From assembly GCA_014529385.2 (NCBI GenBank), contig CM043971.1, positions 85,426,340 to 85,490,339 on the forward strand: a DNA stretch of 64,000 nt, given 5' to 3'. Positions 12,583 to 23,989 of the stretch are shown here, one piece after another. The position numbers and the translations under genes were made by a program. The stretch comes from Adiantum capillus-veneris (taxonomy: Eukaryota; Streptophyta; Polypodiopsida; Polypodiales; Pteridaceae). Numbering within the stretch: position 1 is the stretch's first letter; every line of letters begins with the position of its first letter. The notes beneath the pieces are model-generated. The model had not been told where the DNA came from, did not search any database, and saw nothing but the letters and a program-made list of their open reading frames with translations.

Positions 12583-13493
12583 TGTTGCAGGAGCAAATCA
12601 CACCACCCATAAAGTGCATGCAGCACAACCTAGATCAACATAATGGCAATCGAGGACACATATGACATGATAGGTGGCAATATATTTATCTTGTCAGTAG
12701 GCTGAGACCATCCCATGCATACAACACTCTTGAAGGCTAACTAAACCACAATCTAGAATCTAACTGCTCTCAACTACACCACCCAACCCACATACACACA
12801 AACGAAAGGAAACTCACCAAACCATACCAAAATCATACAAAAATTAAGGAACATCATCCCATCACTAGGATACACCTATTCCTAAGATTCTACACTCAAA
12901 ATCCTTGCTCTAAACCCATCCGCAAAAAATGCGTATGAAGACAGAGCAAAATTTTGAAAGTGCCCAAAATTGAAATTTGTGACTACCTATGCATAGCTAT
13001 GTCACCATGATTCTAAATAGACATCATTTGATATACTTATGGCCACAATAGTTGGTAGATGTGCGAGCGTGTATGATCCATTCCACGTGGAATGCTTAGC
13101 ATTGTTGGGTAGCTCTCACCGAGCCTAGCACAATGGTGCAGTTGGATCTCCAACGTGATACCGAGCGGGGAGTAGCACCAGGATGAAGCTCACGCTCTCT
13201 CTCTTTCACACACAGTCGAGACAACTTAAACTTAGATTATGATGAAAGTTCCTTTCCCAAAATGATCTAGGTATCTTATATACTAAGGCTACCATAGGTT
13301 AAACCTAAAATAGAGTTCAAGGGGTAAAATGGCTTTGTATTACAATTCGGAAATACCATTGCACCCCGGTTTCTGCAACTGGACTAGCTCTTGATTACAA
13401 ATGATTTTTATAACCATAATCCATAGCATTTCATAACTCTCAGAGAATAAGGCTTTGTTGAGTTATGTCGTGTTATTGACCCAGTGGTCAACG
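12583..13493 (-). repeat. 5' LTR of the gypsy-like element
   Basis: About 0.9 kb, matching 4475-5423 over its whole length with substitutions and small indels. On the plus strand it starts TGTTGCAGGAGC, and its other end reads GGTCAACG where the partner has GGTCAACA, so one terminal base has mutated. Both copies hold a (TCTC)-rich stretch followed by ACACACA. The LTR ends directly at the primer site at 12581. Confidence 0.85.
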
Positions 13494-14150
13494 AAGGTCG
13501 TCGGTTGTGCACCATCGCAACTATGAGGATGCCTGCAAGGAAGTTTGCTACCAAGGCATCACCAGACAAGGGGAAGAAGCATAGGACCATGGATGCAAGG
13601 ACTCCCCTCATAGATACAAAATCTCCTCGAAGCATCAACACACCAAACACAAGAGCTAGCAAGGGGAGCTTTTGTGGAGAAATGAGCTAAGTCTAGAGTG
13701 CTTTTTGGTGAGGAGGAGGCTCGATCATCTACAAAATCTAGAGTTTGGTGTTCCTCCTTTTCATGTGTACATTGTTGTGTTGTGTCATTGGATTGGATTT
13801 TATGTAGCTATTGTCATTTGAATGTTTTAAGGTTTTGAGCCTATCCTTTTTCTTGTTAAATTGCATGTATTTGAGTGTATGTTTGGTATCATGAGAGCTC
13901 TGCTTTTTTTTTTCTCATTGCATGCTTACATGGATATGTGCTATGAGCTGAACACAATTTAAAGCTCTGTAGGGCAGTGAAGGTTAACATATAAAATGAG
14001 GCACTTTACAGTACCAAATTTTGCATTGGCAAGGTCATCCATGTGATAAAGAACATATCAAATTCTTTGTGTTGAGTTTTACATTACTAAAATGTTACCA
14101 AAAGAAAGGCATATAAGAAGAATTCTTAGGTATTTGGTTTGGTGCGTGTC
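13494..14150. other. Spacer right of the gypsy-like element
   Basis: The plus strand has a short open stretch at 13484-13690 (68 codons, basic), but its start lies in the LTR edge and I recognise no domain. The rest is AT-rich with no repeats worth naming. Confidence 0.4.
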
Positions 14151-14159
14151 TAATGAGCT

Positions 14160-15003
14160 TCATGTTTCCACATTTCAAGAGAAAAACAAATGGAGAAATA
14201 CCCTCTTCTGACTAAGTTTTTCTATACAGCCGAAGAGATTCATGAGGAGTATGGTCTGAGCATGGAGAGTATGCTTCCAAAGGATCTTACAAAAGAAGAC
14301 CTAGCTGATGATCAGTGGATGACTTTTTTTTAGCAATGCTACTAGAAGAATGCAAAGATTTACTTGAATCATGTGCATACAAGATTGGTTGAAGATTGCA
14401 GGTTCCTGTTCCGCAAGGTATACTAAGCACATCCATCTTGTGGGGAGATCACTACAAAATTTTCATGCTGCTTTGATCTTGAGAAATGCCATGCAAAAAC
14501 AAAGGACCCTACATGCCATAAGGTCGCATGGGAAAGGTTTGGAGAGAGGGTAGTCAATATGTGTGCCAGCCACTTGGGAGGGTTGGAGCAGATGGTCAAA
14601 ACTTGGCGAATGGAAAATGGTGCCTCCTAGAGAGTCCACCCAACATCTATTAAGAAGCCCCACCTTACGCAAAGTGGTAGTAGTCTCTGTACAGAGTTAA
14701 ACTCCCCACAACATCACGTAGAGACACTTCACTATGTTACGGACTTGAAAAGTATTGTTGATAGTGTTCCTCAAACATGTGCAGCTGCATCTGATAGGTT
14801 GAAGAGTTTATAGTATCTCTGCAGGAGAATAAGGAAACTTTGTTGAGAGCGGAGGGTTCCAATGTTTTTGTGAAGCAGATAAAAGATGACATAGAGAACT
14901 ATGAAGTGCATGTTGAAAAAATAAAGCAAGAAAACCCTTGCAATGATGAAGACATCAAAGTGGTGGAGGCTTATTTGGGAGCCAGTCGCTGCATTCTTTG
15001 ATG
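14160..15003 (+). pseudogene. Decayed unrecognised coding relic
   Basis: The plus strand shows successive coding-like stretches joined by stops and frame changes: an N-terminal part with FFYTAEEIHEEYGLS, a part reading LDLK/VDSVPQ-like near 14750, and a clean 60-codon run from about 14822 to 15001 (LQENKETLLRAEGSNVFVKQ then acidic/basic helix, ending in a stop after ASRCIL). The last part looks helical and charged. I cannot name the family. Several stops rule out an intact product. Confidence 0.4.
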
Positions 15004-15079
15004 ACTTGAAAACAGTTAGGACATGAAGAAGCTAGAGAAGGAGGTTGATCTGCAACACAAGTAATCCTTGACATCCATG

Positions 15080-15960
15080 CCTTGAGAAAGTGGTTTTGGT
15101 ATTTCTGGTAGATTCTGGTAGTGTTAATAACTTCTACTTGATTTTCCTTGGTAGTTCTAACACATTTGGTGGTTTATGGTGGTTTCTGGTACTTCACTTA
15201 ATTTTTGTATTATTGGTAGATTCTAGTAGGTCTGGCACTTCTAATTTCTTTTGGTAGTTTGTCTTATTCGTGAAAGCTCTCGGTATTCTTTTAGTATTTC
15301 TAAATCCTTCTTTGGTAGGTTTATCATTGCTTGGTCCTCTTGCTTCTATATGGTAGTTGCATATTTTAGGTAGATTGGTAGGTTCCAATGAATTTTTTGA
15401 ATTTTGTCATTTTGGTACTTTTTGTTCATATTGGTATCTTTTGGGTCTTTTTGGCTCTACTTTCTTGTTTTGGTATCTTCTATCATGTTGTTTTTAGATG
15501 TTTGGTAGTCTCATAATTTTGTTGTTTTCATAGTTTTGGTTATGTTGCTGGTACCACTAAACCCTTACTGATAAATTTTGGTTGTTTTTGGTTCTACTTT
15601 GATAGTTCATGGCGTAGATCTAACAAGGTTTTTTTGGAATTTTGGTTACGTTTGGATAGTTTATTTTTTTCTTGGGTGTATTTATAATTCTTTTGGTACT
15701 ATTCTGGTTTCCCCGTTAGTCGTTTATTTTTCAATCAATGGTGTTTTGGTGGTATTGGTAGTTTTAGGTAGTTGTGGTAGCTTTGGACAATGTTTTTTTG
15801 GTGGCTATTAGGGTGTTGGTTTCTCTTCTTATGTTTTTGTTACTCTTTGGTAGCTCATGGTTTTTGGTAGTTTTTCTGTCATATGATGACTTGGTAGTTT
15901 TGGTAGTTTTTGGTACTACTTGGTAGTATGATGCCCTCACGACTACGTGCTAGCTTTTGG
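15080..15960 (+). repeat. T/G-rich degenerate TTTTGGTAG repeat
   Basis: The words ttggtag, tttggtact, tggtatc and tggtggt recur every 10-25 bases without a fixed period. The tract is poor in A and C on this strand. It resembles the more A-containing TTTGGTACT tracts at 18530-18960 and 23990-24960. Open frames inside (for example 15578-15811) are Val/Phe/Gly-rich products of the repeat. Confidence 0.6.
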
Positions 15961-16399
15961 GTAGTAATTTGGGACTACTTGTATTGCTATGGTTGGAAAT
16001 AGGCTGAGTATGATATGCTAGAGGCAACATGGAAGGAAGCAACAAGGACACACCCTCTTTGTGAAGCATGGGAATAGATACATGTTATATACTAGGCCCC
16101 AAGTTGTTGATTTGGTGGGTATGATCCACATGTTTGGTGTGTGTGTTGCATGTGGTGAGTTGTTGGAGTCTGCAGGGGTGTTGGAACCTTTATGTTTGAG
16201 TGTCGACATCAGTATCACCCCCTTTTCTTCAGTGCTTTGTTATAAAGTAGGGATCATTGTCCCAAACCTCGTTGTACTAGGGTGATCACCGAGGTGGAAA
16301 AGTACTGGTTCAATGGAATTAATGTTGTGAAGAGTAAGTATGTGTGTGTTTTCCAAATCATATGCTTACCTGCAATGAATGTGAGGTTGTTTGTAAGTA

Positions 16400-17143
16400 C
16401 ATGCCATCTTTCTTTGTTTTTGTAGAGGAAGAGGATGATGCAACAACTGGGCAGTGGAAGAAATGGAGAGGCGATCAAGGATGGTCATGGTACCACAAAG
16501 TCTTTCATAAGTCGTATATGGGAGGAGGATAAGGTTACTAAAGAGATAGGGGATGTTCTCCATGATTTAAAGTATAATTATGTGGAAGGGAAAGAGACTG
16601 AGAAGGGATAACAAAGTGATACCATGGGGGACAATGAAGGAGATAGTGACTACAAGGAAAAAGATGCTAAAAAGAATAAAGACAATGTGGGAGGTAAAGT
16701 CCCTCACAAAGTGGAACTGGATGCTATCAGACCAGATGCTGCTAGCACGAAGCCTAAAGATCAAATCACTAGCGAGGATGAGAACAAGCAAGGGGAGGGT
16801 GTAGCGCCCAAGAAGGGGTGGAAGGATCTAAAGGGGCAGGGGAAGAGGACAAGCAGGGGGTGGAATCCAAGAAGGGGGATGAGGAAGAGGCCAAGAAGGG
16901 GTTGGAAGCCAAGAAGGGAGATCAGAGGGACGCCAAGATGGGGTGGATGCCAAGGAGGGGAAAGGGGTAGATGATGCCAAGAAAGGGGGAGGGGCACATG
17001 CCAAGAAGAGGGGAGAGGCAAAAATGGGAAAGGAAATAAATGCAAAGAATAGGGATAGGGCCAAGGATGCCAAGGAGGAAGTGATAGTAGAGGATGCAAA
17101 AATCAATAGCACCAACGTGGGTGTGGATCTAATGGGCTGGTGA
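16400..17143 (+). pseudogene. Lys/Gly-rich AKKG-repeat ORF broken by frameshifts
   Basis: Overlapping plus-strand frames give a hydrophilic protein. The start of the run at 16624 is acidic/basic (GDSDYKEKDAKKNKDN). From 16800 the DNA is an almost pure purine tract, and the frame that keeps an AKKG/DAKEG-like 5-7 residue repeat changes more than once, being clear at 16943-17100 (DDAKKGGGAHAKKRGEAKMG). The switches suggest indels within the repeat. Such repeats are typical of disordered charged linkers, and no domain is recognised. It sits 0.45 kb upstream of, and in the same direction as, the HAD relic, so both may derive from one gene. Confidence 0.45.
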
Positions 17144-17594
17144 TGCTATACAGAATTTGACAAGTGATTCTATTGATTTGAGGACCCTGCCAAAGCTTTT
17201 TTGTATGCAAAGAAATAAGTGCAACCATGCTCGTGACCAGTTCTCTCATGAATGTAGATTGTAGCCTTTCTAACATGCTTATGTATTTTGCACAATGTTC
17301 TTTTCATTTCACCGAACCAATTCAGCTTTTGGCCTTTGTCTTTCATCGCTTGTTCTCTCTATGGTACTATTGTGTGTTTGGCTTGTAACTGTGTTCCAAT
17401 GTTACTATTCGTTTCCAAACTAAGTACTGCACAATAGTGTACCAAATTTGGTACTTTTTGGTGTCATACCAGTTCTCTTTTTTGGACACGATGAGTGCAC
17501 TGTCTGATAGCAGTGGAAGGTTGGTATTGTAGTAAAATCTTGGTGGCTACATGAACCACCGACACACACAATGCTTGCGGCTGGTATGGTTGCT

Positions 17595-18250
17595 AAACCT
17601 GGCGGGCTGATTGTGCTTGATCTTAATGGGGCATTATTGACAAGCTATAGCAAGCTTCCAGAAGGCCTTTGGGTTTTGGACAAGGAGCTCTGACCATGTC
17701 AATAGCTCGCTAATTTTTCTTGTAAGGCCGTATGCTGATGAGTTCATACTAACTCTTAGAAAGAAAGCCAAGATAATTTTTTGGTCCTGCTATAGAAGGA
17801 AAAAATTGATAGATATGTTGAACGCTTGCTTCCCACAACATGTGAGGTAGAAGCATTTTGCAGGTAACTCATGTGAGCCTTGAGTGTTTCAGAGGTTAAG
17901 TTACGCATACTTCTAACCTCCTTTTTGGCATGGCAGATGTGCTCTCGCAAGAAGACTATGAGACCTGGTGGAAAAGTGTGGCGAAGGTGTAGTACGTGCC
18001 CAAACATGCCTACAACAAGCCCGTTTTCTTGAAGAAACTATGGATAATGTGGGAAAGGCACCCATCTTTTAATGCTAGCGACACAGTTTTGGTGGATGAA
18101 TGTAGATACAAGTCACTCAAACATAACTATGAGAATTGTCTTGCAAACAGTTCATACAAACCTATGGTGGTAGAAAAAGATTACCCTAAATACTTGGTGG
18201 GCCTCATTCTGTTGTGGTTGCTTGCTTGGATACACAATCAGTATCCAACA
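17595..18250 (+). pseudogene. HAD/FCP1 (NIF)-type phosphatase pseudogene
   Basis: Three plus-strand blocks occur in the order of the NLI-interacting-factor/CTD-phosphatase domain. At 17595-17690 KPGGLIVLDLNGALL is HAD motif I, with DxN in place of DxD, as in some plant members. At 17710-17850 FLVRPYADEFILTL and KIIFWSCYRRK match the RPxxxEFL...(V/I)xWS block. At 18006-18180 NKPVFLKKLWIMWER and NASDTVLVDECRYKSL match the KPLVFKxLxxLW...NxSNTLLIDDSPYK block, with DDS changed to DEC. Stops fall at 17691 and 17848. A possible 74-nt intron (about 17863-17936, gtaactc...ggcag) separates blocks two and three. Loss of catalytic residues and stops indicate a dead copy. Confidence 0.65.
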
Positions 18251-18529
18251 ACATACACTTATAAGAACCCAATCTTTGACAAGATGATATTTCTGGGTAT
18301 GTTGTTGATTACTTCATACAGATGGAGGGTTACTCTTACAAATTTGATCACCCTGACCAAGGAAATTCCTAAACTATTGTACTTGGTGAAATTTTGTATC
18401 ATGTCACATAATATATAATGGAAAACCACTTTTCTGTACATTGTCTTGGGATCTTAATCTCTAGTGTCTTTTCTTGTGCTATCAAGTAGTTTGTAGTCTA
18501 AAAGAATATTTTTTGAAATCCTTGAATTG

Positions 18530-18960
18530 GTGTTGATACAATGGTGAAAATGTAGCAAATTTGGTGCTAGAACAATATAAAATTTGGTGCTATCCAGTAC
18601 CAAATTTTCTTAAGAATTTGGCACTGTTCACTCCATGCTGGTAGTGAGCCATGTTGTTTTTGCAACAATCAGGTTTTGGAGACCCAAGTGTGAAACACTT
18701 GTATTTGGTAGCCTAAAGTTGCAGCTTGGATCCATTTTCTTGCACCAAATGCTCATAGTATTGTACATGAGCGTATGCAAAGAATTATATAGTAAAAAAC
18801 GTTCGTACTGCTTGTCATCACTTTGGTATTGGTTAGCTCCCTTTTGGCACAGGAGCTTATGCAAAGACTTCTACAGTAAAATTTTTGGTACTACTTGTCA
18901 TCACTTTGGTGCTAGTTAGCTCCCTTTTGGTACTGGTTAGTATTATTTTGGTACTAGTTA
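18530..18960 (+). repeat. TTTGGTACT-type degenerate repeat, left tract
   Basis: The words aatttggtgcta, agtaccaaattt, ttggtattgg and ttttggtactagtta recur on both strands, so the tract is rich in imperfect inverted repeats. It ends at about 18961, 0.27 kb before the truncated copia element. Confidence 0.6.
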
Positions 18961-19258
18961 GGGGAAAGTTGGTACATAGCGTGATAGTTAATGTACAACA
19001 ATCTCAAATACTGAATAGAGGAAGTGAAGAATAGGAAGAAAAATAGTATATCATGAGGAGAAAAAGATATATTCTATCTAGGAGAAAAAAGCAGTCACTT
19101 GCCCACTTAGGGGTTCTTGGATTGTGTTTCAAGTAACATGGATGCACCATCATTGCTCTCATCATCATCATATGGCATGCTTGTATATGTTATTATATAC
19201 TTCATTAGATAACTTGAATTGATTAAGAACTCATGTAATAGGCTCCATCCGGACACAT

Positions 19259-20146
19259 ATGACACTTACAAGATGTGAGTACATCATGGCTCATGTTCCA
19301 GCCTTGACACAAAATCTAATTTTGATTGGACATCTTGATGACTTGGGTTACAAAGTCACTTTTCATCAGAATTCTTGGCATGTTGCAAAGGGTCATCTTA
19401 TCATAGCCCATGGTTCTAAACTTGGTTCACTTTATCCTCTTTATGTATCTAATAAAAACAGCGTTGTTTCTATAAGCGAGCTGCCAACCATTGCTTTGTG
19501 GCATAGCGGGTTAGGACATATGTCAAAGAAGGGAATGGAGACACTCTTTTTTTTGGGCTACTTACCGCCTTTGTCATTTTTAGATTTTTCATTTTGTGAA
19601 CACTATCAATATGGAAAGCAAACACGGACACATCATACACATTCTTTTGACAAAGAAAGAAAACCCTTAGAGCTTTGGCACACTGATTTATGTGGTCCTA
19701 TGCCTTCTAAATCCCACGGTGGTGCATCGTACTATGTTACATTCATTGACGATGCAACATGGCATGTTTGGGTCCATGCCATGAAGTCTAAAGATGAGAC
19801 CTTTTCTTGCTTCAAGAAGTTATTATCGAGTGTTGAGACTCAGTCTGAACATAAGTTGAAAGCTTTGCGCTCAGACAATGGTGGAGAATATGTCTCCAAA
19901 GAGTTTACAGACTTCTGTTCAAGTAGGGGAATTAAGCATGAGTTTACAACTCCTTATACCCTTGCACAAAATGGTGTTGCAGAACAAATGAATAGGACCA
20001 TCCAAGAGTGCATTATGTCTATGCTATCAGAGGCTAATTTACAGCAAGTGCTTTGGGCTGAAGCATTATACACAACCGTGTACTTGATCAACACATCACC
20101 ACATACTTCATTACAATTTCGTGTACCTTTGGAGTTATGGTCATGA
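19259..20146 (+). pseudogene. Copia GAG-pre-integrase and integrase
   Basis: A 295-codon open stretch. Around residue 80, LWHSGLGHMSKKGMETL is the GAG-pre-integrase signature. ELWHTDLCGP (near 140) holds the first catalytic Asp of the DDE core, FIDDATWHVW follows, and LRSDNGGEYVSKEF (near 200) holds the second Asp. TPYTLAQNGVAEQMNRT is the usual TPQQNGVAERxNRT block. The frame ends in TGA at 20144, after which recognisable sequence (KLHTFACEAYTHVP) continues in the same frame. The ATG at 19259 is only the first in the surviving part, not a native start. Confidence 0.8.
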
Positions 20147-22073
20147 CATGAATTGTCTTATGGAAAACTCCACACATTTGCCTGTGAAGCTTATACACAT
20201 GTACCCAAGGAGTTGCGTGCTAAGCTAGATCCTAAGTCCAAGAAATGCATCTTCAGTGGCTATGGTGTAGATGGTCAATTTGGATATCGTTTATGGGATT
20301 CAGAAAGTTGATCAGTGATCCATAGCAGTGATGTTGTCTTTAATGAGACTAAGATGCATAGACAGCCAGTGAAAGAGGTTGAATTCTGGAAAGTGACATT
20401 TTCTGATGTATCACCTTCTGTCTAGACAGCTTCCCGAGCCACTTAATACACAGGCTAGTATGAGTTCTGATCAGCTGCTGCTACAGAGATCTCAAAGAGT
20501 ATCACATCCATCAGAACGTTTTGTTCCAGGCATGGATTTTGTTTTGCTGACAGATAGTGGTGAGACTTCTTGTTACAAAGAGGCTATTCTAGCCAATGAT
20601 AAGGTTCAATGGGAACATGCTATGAAGAGGGAGATGTCTAGTATTGCAAAGAACAAAACATGGGAACTTGTTCCATTGCCAAAAGGTAGGAAAGCATTGC
20701 CTTTTAAATGGGTCTGCAAGAAGAAGATTGACAATTACAAAGCTTTTTTAGTGGCCAAAGGTTTCAAGCAAGAATATGGTGTCGATTTCTAGGAAGTTTT
20801 TTCTCCAGTGGTGGTCAAGATGACCTCACTGAGAATGTTGCTTGCTTTGGTTGCCACTGAAGATATGGAGCTTGATCGAATGGATGTCATTACAAATTTC
20901 TTACATGGTGATCTTGAGGAAGAGATCTATATGTAGAAACCTTAAGGGTGTGTGCTAAAGGGCAAGGAACATTTGGTCTGTAAGCTTCTGAAAAGTCTCT
21001 ATGGCTTGAAGCAATCATCAAGACAATGGTATCAAAAGTTTGACACATTTATGCGTTCTCTAAGCTATAAGCACAGTAATGAGGATCCATGACTTTACGT
21101 GAAAAGGCAACCAAATGGATAGCTTATTATGATTATCCTTTATGTAGATGACATGCTTATTGATGGTCATTCCAAGAAGGACATTGCTGATTTGAAAACC
21201 AAGCTGAAAAATCAATTTGACATGAAAGATTTGGGTGAAGCCAATCACATTTTGGGTATGCGCATTACTTGTGACCATAAGAAGAGGTTATTGTACCTTT
21301 CTCAAAAAGAGTATGTGCATAAGGTTCTTGATCATTTCAACATGTAGAAGGGGAAGGTCTTGAGTACTCCATTGCCTACATATTTGAAACTTAGCAAGAA
21401 AGATTGTCCCAAATCTGCTGAGGAAAAAGCTGCGATGGCTAAGGTTCCTTATGCTTCAGCTTATGGTAGTCTCATGTATGCCATGGTGGCTAGAAGACCT
21501 GACAATGCACATGCAGTGGGAGTTGTCAAAATATTTATTTCTAATCCTAGTAAAAAGAATTGGGATGTTGTGAATTCGATTCTCAGATACTTGAGTGGCA
21601 CTGCAAATAGACAGTTATGCCATGGTTGTGGAGAGTCATCCATTCAGGGATTTGTAGACAATGATTATGGAGGTTGTGTTGACAGTTGTAAATCAATAAC
21701 AGGTTGGATTTACACATTTGCTGGTTCTGCTATTTCTTGGAGATCCATTATTCAAGACTGTACATCCATTTCTACCACAGAGGTAGAGTATGTTGCATTG
21801 AGTGAGGCATGCAAAGAAGCCATTTGGCTTGCTCGCCTAGTGAAAAATCTTGGATTGGAGCAGTGTACACCAGTTCTTCATTGTCACAGTCAGAGTGCTA
21901 TTGCCTTGGATAACAATCCCGTGTTTCATTCCAGAACAAAACACATTAATCTGCATTATCACTTCAGTCGTGAATGCCTGGCAAACAAGAGCCTTGATTT
22001 AGTGAAGATTCTTATGTCAGAGAACACAGCGAATGCACTGACTAAAAGTCTCTCCAGCCACCATCAGTTTTAG
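20147..22073 (+). pseudogene. Copia reverse transcriptase and RNase H, with stops
   Basis: Reverse transcriptase is readable from NKTWELVPLPKGRKALP (20655) through MIILYVDDMLIDGH (21126), which contains the catalytic YVDD. RNase H follows, with DNDYGGCVDSCKSITGW near 21660, STTEVEYVALSEACKEAIWL and HSRTKHINLHYHFSRE. Nonsense codons interrupt it, for example after GVDF (20790), within EEIYM*KP*G (20935-20945), after EDP near 21091, after PNG near 21121 and at 21346. The last open stretch (21360-22073) ends just before the LTR. It is nonfunctional. Confidence 0.8.
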
Positions 22074-22158
22074 CACTGTCGTGTGTTCATGGGCATTGGG
22101 GAAATAGTGGTTCTCTTCCATTCTTATAGTCTTCCACATTGTCCATCAAGTGGGAGAA

Positions 22159-22410
22159 TGTTAGGTTTAATGGCCATGTGGCCGTCCGCCCATCACTAAC
22201 TACTACTAACCCTAAGTGTACAACTATACACTTGTGTGAGCCAGTAACACTAAGTACAATGTGTATTGTGCCTTAGTACATGAGATAGAGAAGAAAGAAA
22301 GGGGGAATACAGTACGTTGTCTCTCCTCCTTCAACCTGTGTGTGTGTGAGTGTGTGCGTGAGTATTCCTCTTCCACTGTGCTCGTGGCTCCTCCCCTTCA
22401 CATTCCACAT
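22159..22410 (+). repeat. Probable 3' LTR of the truncated copia
   Basis: The purine tract CAAGTGGGAGAA (22147-22158) is directly followed by TGTTAGGTTTAATGG, the usual copia LTR start. The right end is not fixed, because the partner LTR is missing. A CA-ended candidate is ccacataaca near 22410. GT-rich sequence (tgtgtgtgtgagtgtgtg) lies inside. Confidence 0.5.
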
Positions 22411-22654
22411 AACAATTTAGGGCATCCCTCATACAATGTTAGGATAGAAACTTGGCTCATTAGCATAGAATTTGAATATCCATCATCCTCCTCATCCTCA
22501 CTTCTTGAATTTAGAGGCTCTGGTAGTGATTTGATGGAAACATATTTTCATTCTTCTATGTGCATTCTATTTTTTCATCTTCTCCATAGCCCACTCATAC
22601 ATGGATCACAAAATCATGAAAGTGTTCAAAAGCATATAACACACCGATTGTCCT

Positions 22655-23690
22655 TTGAACACTCATTGACATAATGAACAAGCAAGATCCCATGATGCAC
22701 TCATAGTCCCACTAGAGATCGTGTTGCACATCATCACCGCCAATAAGCCAATAGACTCTCTATGTATTATACTTGTGATGCTGATCTCTTGGCTAAAAAA
22801 CTGCATTAAAAGGTTGACCACATCAGCCGCACACTTCATAGGCCAACCATTTGGTTTCAATTCCTCATGTGTCAAGGTTCTCTTGATGACTACCCCTACC
22901 CCATCATGCTCTCCTTTTACATGGTCGGATGCTAAGAATTTATGCATCATATGCAAGCCCGTCGTTTGAAAGTACTTGGCGACAAAATACTAAGGTCTAC
23001 GGGCTTTGAATTGTAAAGAAACACCATCTGACCACACCCAATGGTGCTGCAAACAATGTCCATGCCACTTTTCATAAATCATGAATTTTTTTTGTATAAA
23101 CAATATATCATGCTACCCTTCATCTGATATGTAAAAGTGTAGCAACTTTTAAACACCACCTGGTGCATTTCTTACATAAGTGATGTGCACAAGTAGTGTG
23201 ACTTGAGTAGACCACCAATGCATTGACTGAATCTCATTCTGAATTTTAAAAGAATAATTCTTTGCAAAGTCAATAACCGATACAATGACATTGCTGGGAA
23301 ACTTGATCAAACAATTCTTAAATTCTTGGGCTTACCAACAAAATACAAAGCTGTGCTTGGTGAAGCTTGTGAGGTGGGCTTAAAATAGGCTAAGAAAAGC
23401 CACACTTTCCGTTCGTTGCACGATCAAGTCCTTTCACTTCTTCTCACTCCCATTTGCATCAACCTATCCCATTTAAACGTCCATGAAAACCTTCACAAAC
23501 ACCTCCCTGCTATCCTCTGCTATCTCAGTGGGACAAAATGTCAATTTTCGTACACCACATTGGGAGTAGTCCCCCATCAAGCATTTGTTGGCATGGTGCT
23601 CACTATTTGGAGGCTTTGGACACATGATGGACTCCCATATACTAGTGTTGTGCTCACATACTGCATGGTTTGCAAAACACTATCCTATAT
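22655..23690 (-). pseudogene. Pseudogene of a repeat-associated Cys-rich/WSDG protein
   Basis: Read on the minus strand from 23690, blocks appear in order. A Cys motif block has SIWESIMCPKPPN, C-x6-CGV and a second CP. Next comes VIVSVIDFAKNYSFKIQNEI and SMHWWSTQVTLLVHITYVRN. Then LHFYISDE, and WSDGVSLQFKARRP with a stop. Finally DHVKGEHDGVGVVIKRTL and AADVVNLLMQF. I recall this block order from uncharacterised, dispersed proteins in plant genomes that behave like transposon genes. The acidic residues in IDF, WSDG and GEHDG could form a DDE-like site, but that is inference. Stops near 23147, 23110 and 22990, plus frame changes, make it dead. Confidence 0.5.
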
Positions 23691-23989
23691 CATTACTTCT
23701 ACAACATATGGAGCAAGTGCAAAGGTGACCTTTCTTGTGATGTTGAAACTTGTTTTGTCACATCTGATTAAAAACCTCTTTGAAATATAGAGCATATGTA
23801 CATAGGATACACAGTAGCAAGTATACCACTCTTTCAACTTCCAAACAAAGTATGGATTTAATACCTCATAGCATCTAAGAGACACAACCACTATAGGGTG
23901 AGCCTTCTTGAATATTTGGTATGGCTCAACGTATGGCACCAAAACAAAAAAGGTTAGAAAATTCCAACCATGTAGATGGTAAAATGCCA

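Larger units (their letters stand above)
4475..13493 (-). mobile_element. Complete Ty3/gypsy-like LTR element lacking polymerase
   Basis: Two direct repeats bound a 7.16-kb internal region. Read on the minus strand the 5' LTR is 12583-13493 and the 3' LTR is 4475-5423. A tRNA primer site follows the 5' LTR and a purine tract precedes the 3' LTR. The flanks are gaggt (4470-4474) and aaggt (13494-13498), a 4/5-matching target duplication, so both ends look original. The internal region encodes a gag-like protein, a CCHC knuckle and a retroviral-type aspartic protease. It then has a C-terminal ORF of unknown role. I find no reverse transcriptase (no YxDD block), RNase H or integrase. It is most likely a non-autonomous gag-pro element. 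Many stops and moderate LTR divergence show that it is old. Confidence 0.85.
19230..22410 (+). mobile_element. 5'-truncated Ty1/copia element
   Basis: The plus strand encodes the tail of protease/GAG-pre-integrase, integrase, reverse transcriptase and RNase H in copia order, then a copia-type purine tract and the start of a 3' LTR. No matching LTR, gag or DSG protease is found upstream; coding similarity begins near 19235. At least eight in-frame stops and a frame change interrupt pol. The element is therefore both truncated and old. It lies between the two TTTGGTACT tracts. Confidence 0.8.

Noticed and set aside
19259-20146. Native start codon for the truncated copia ORF
   Set aside because: Homology begins before this ATG and the upstream gag/protease is missing, so it is just the first ATG left.
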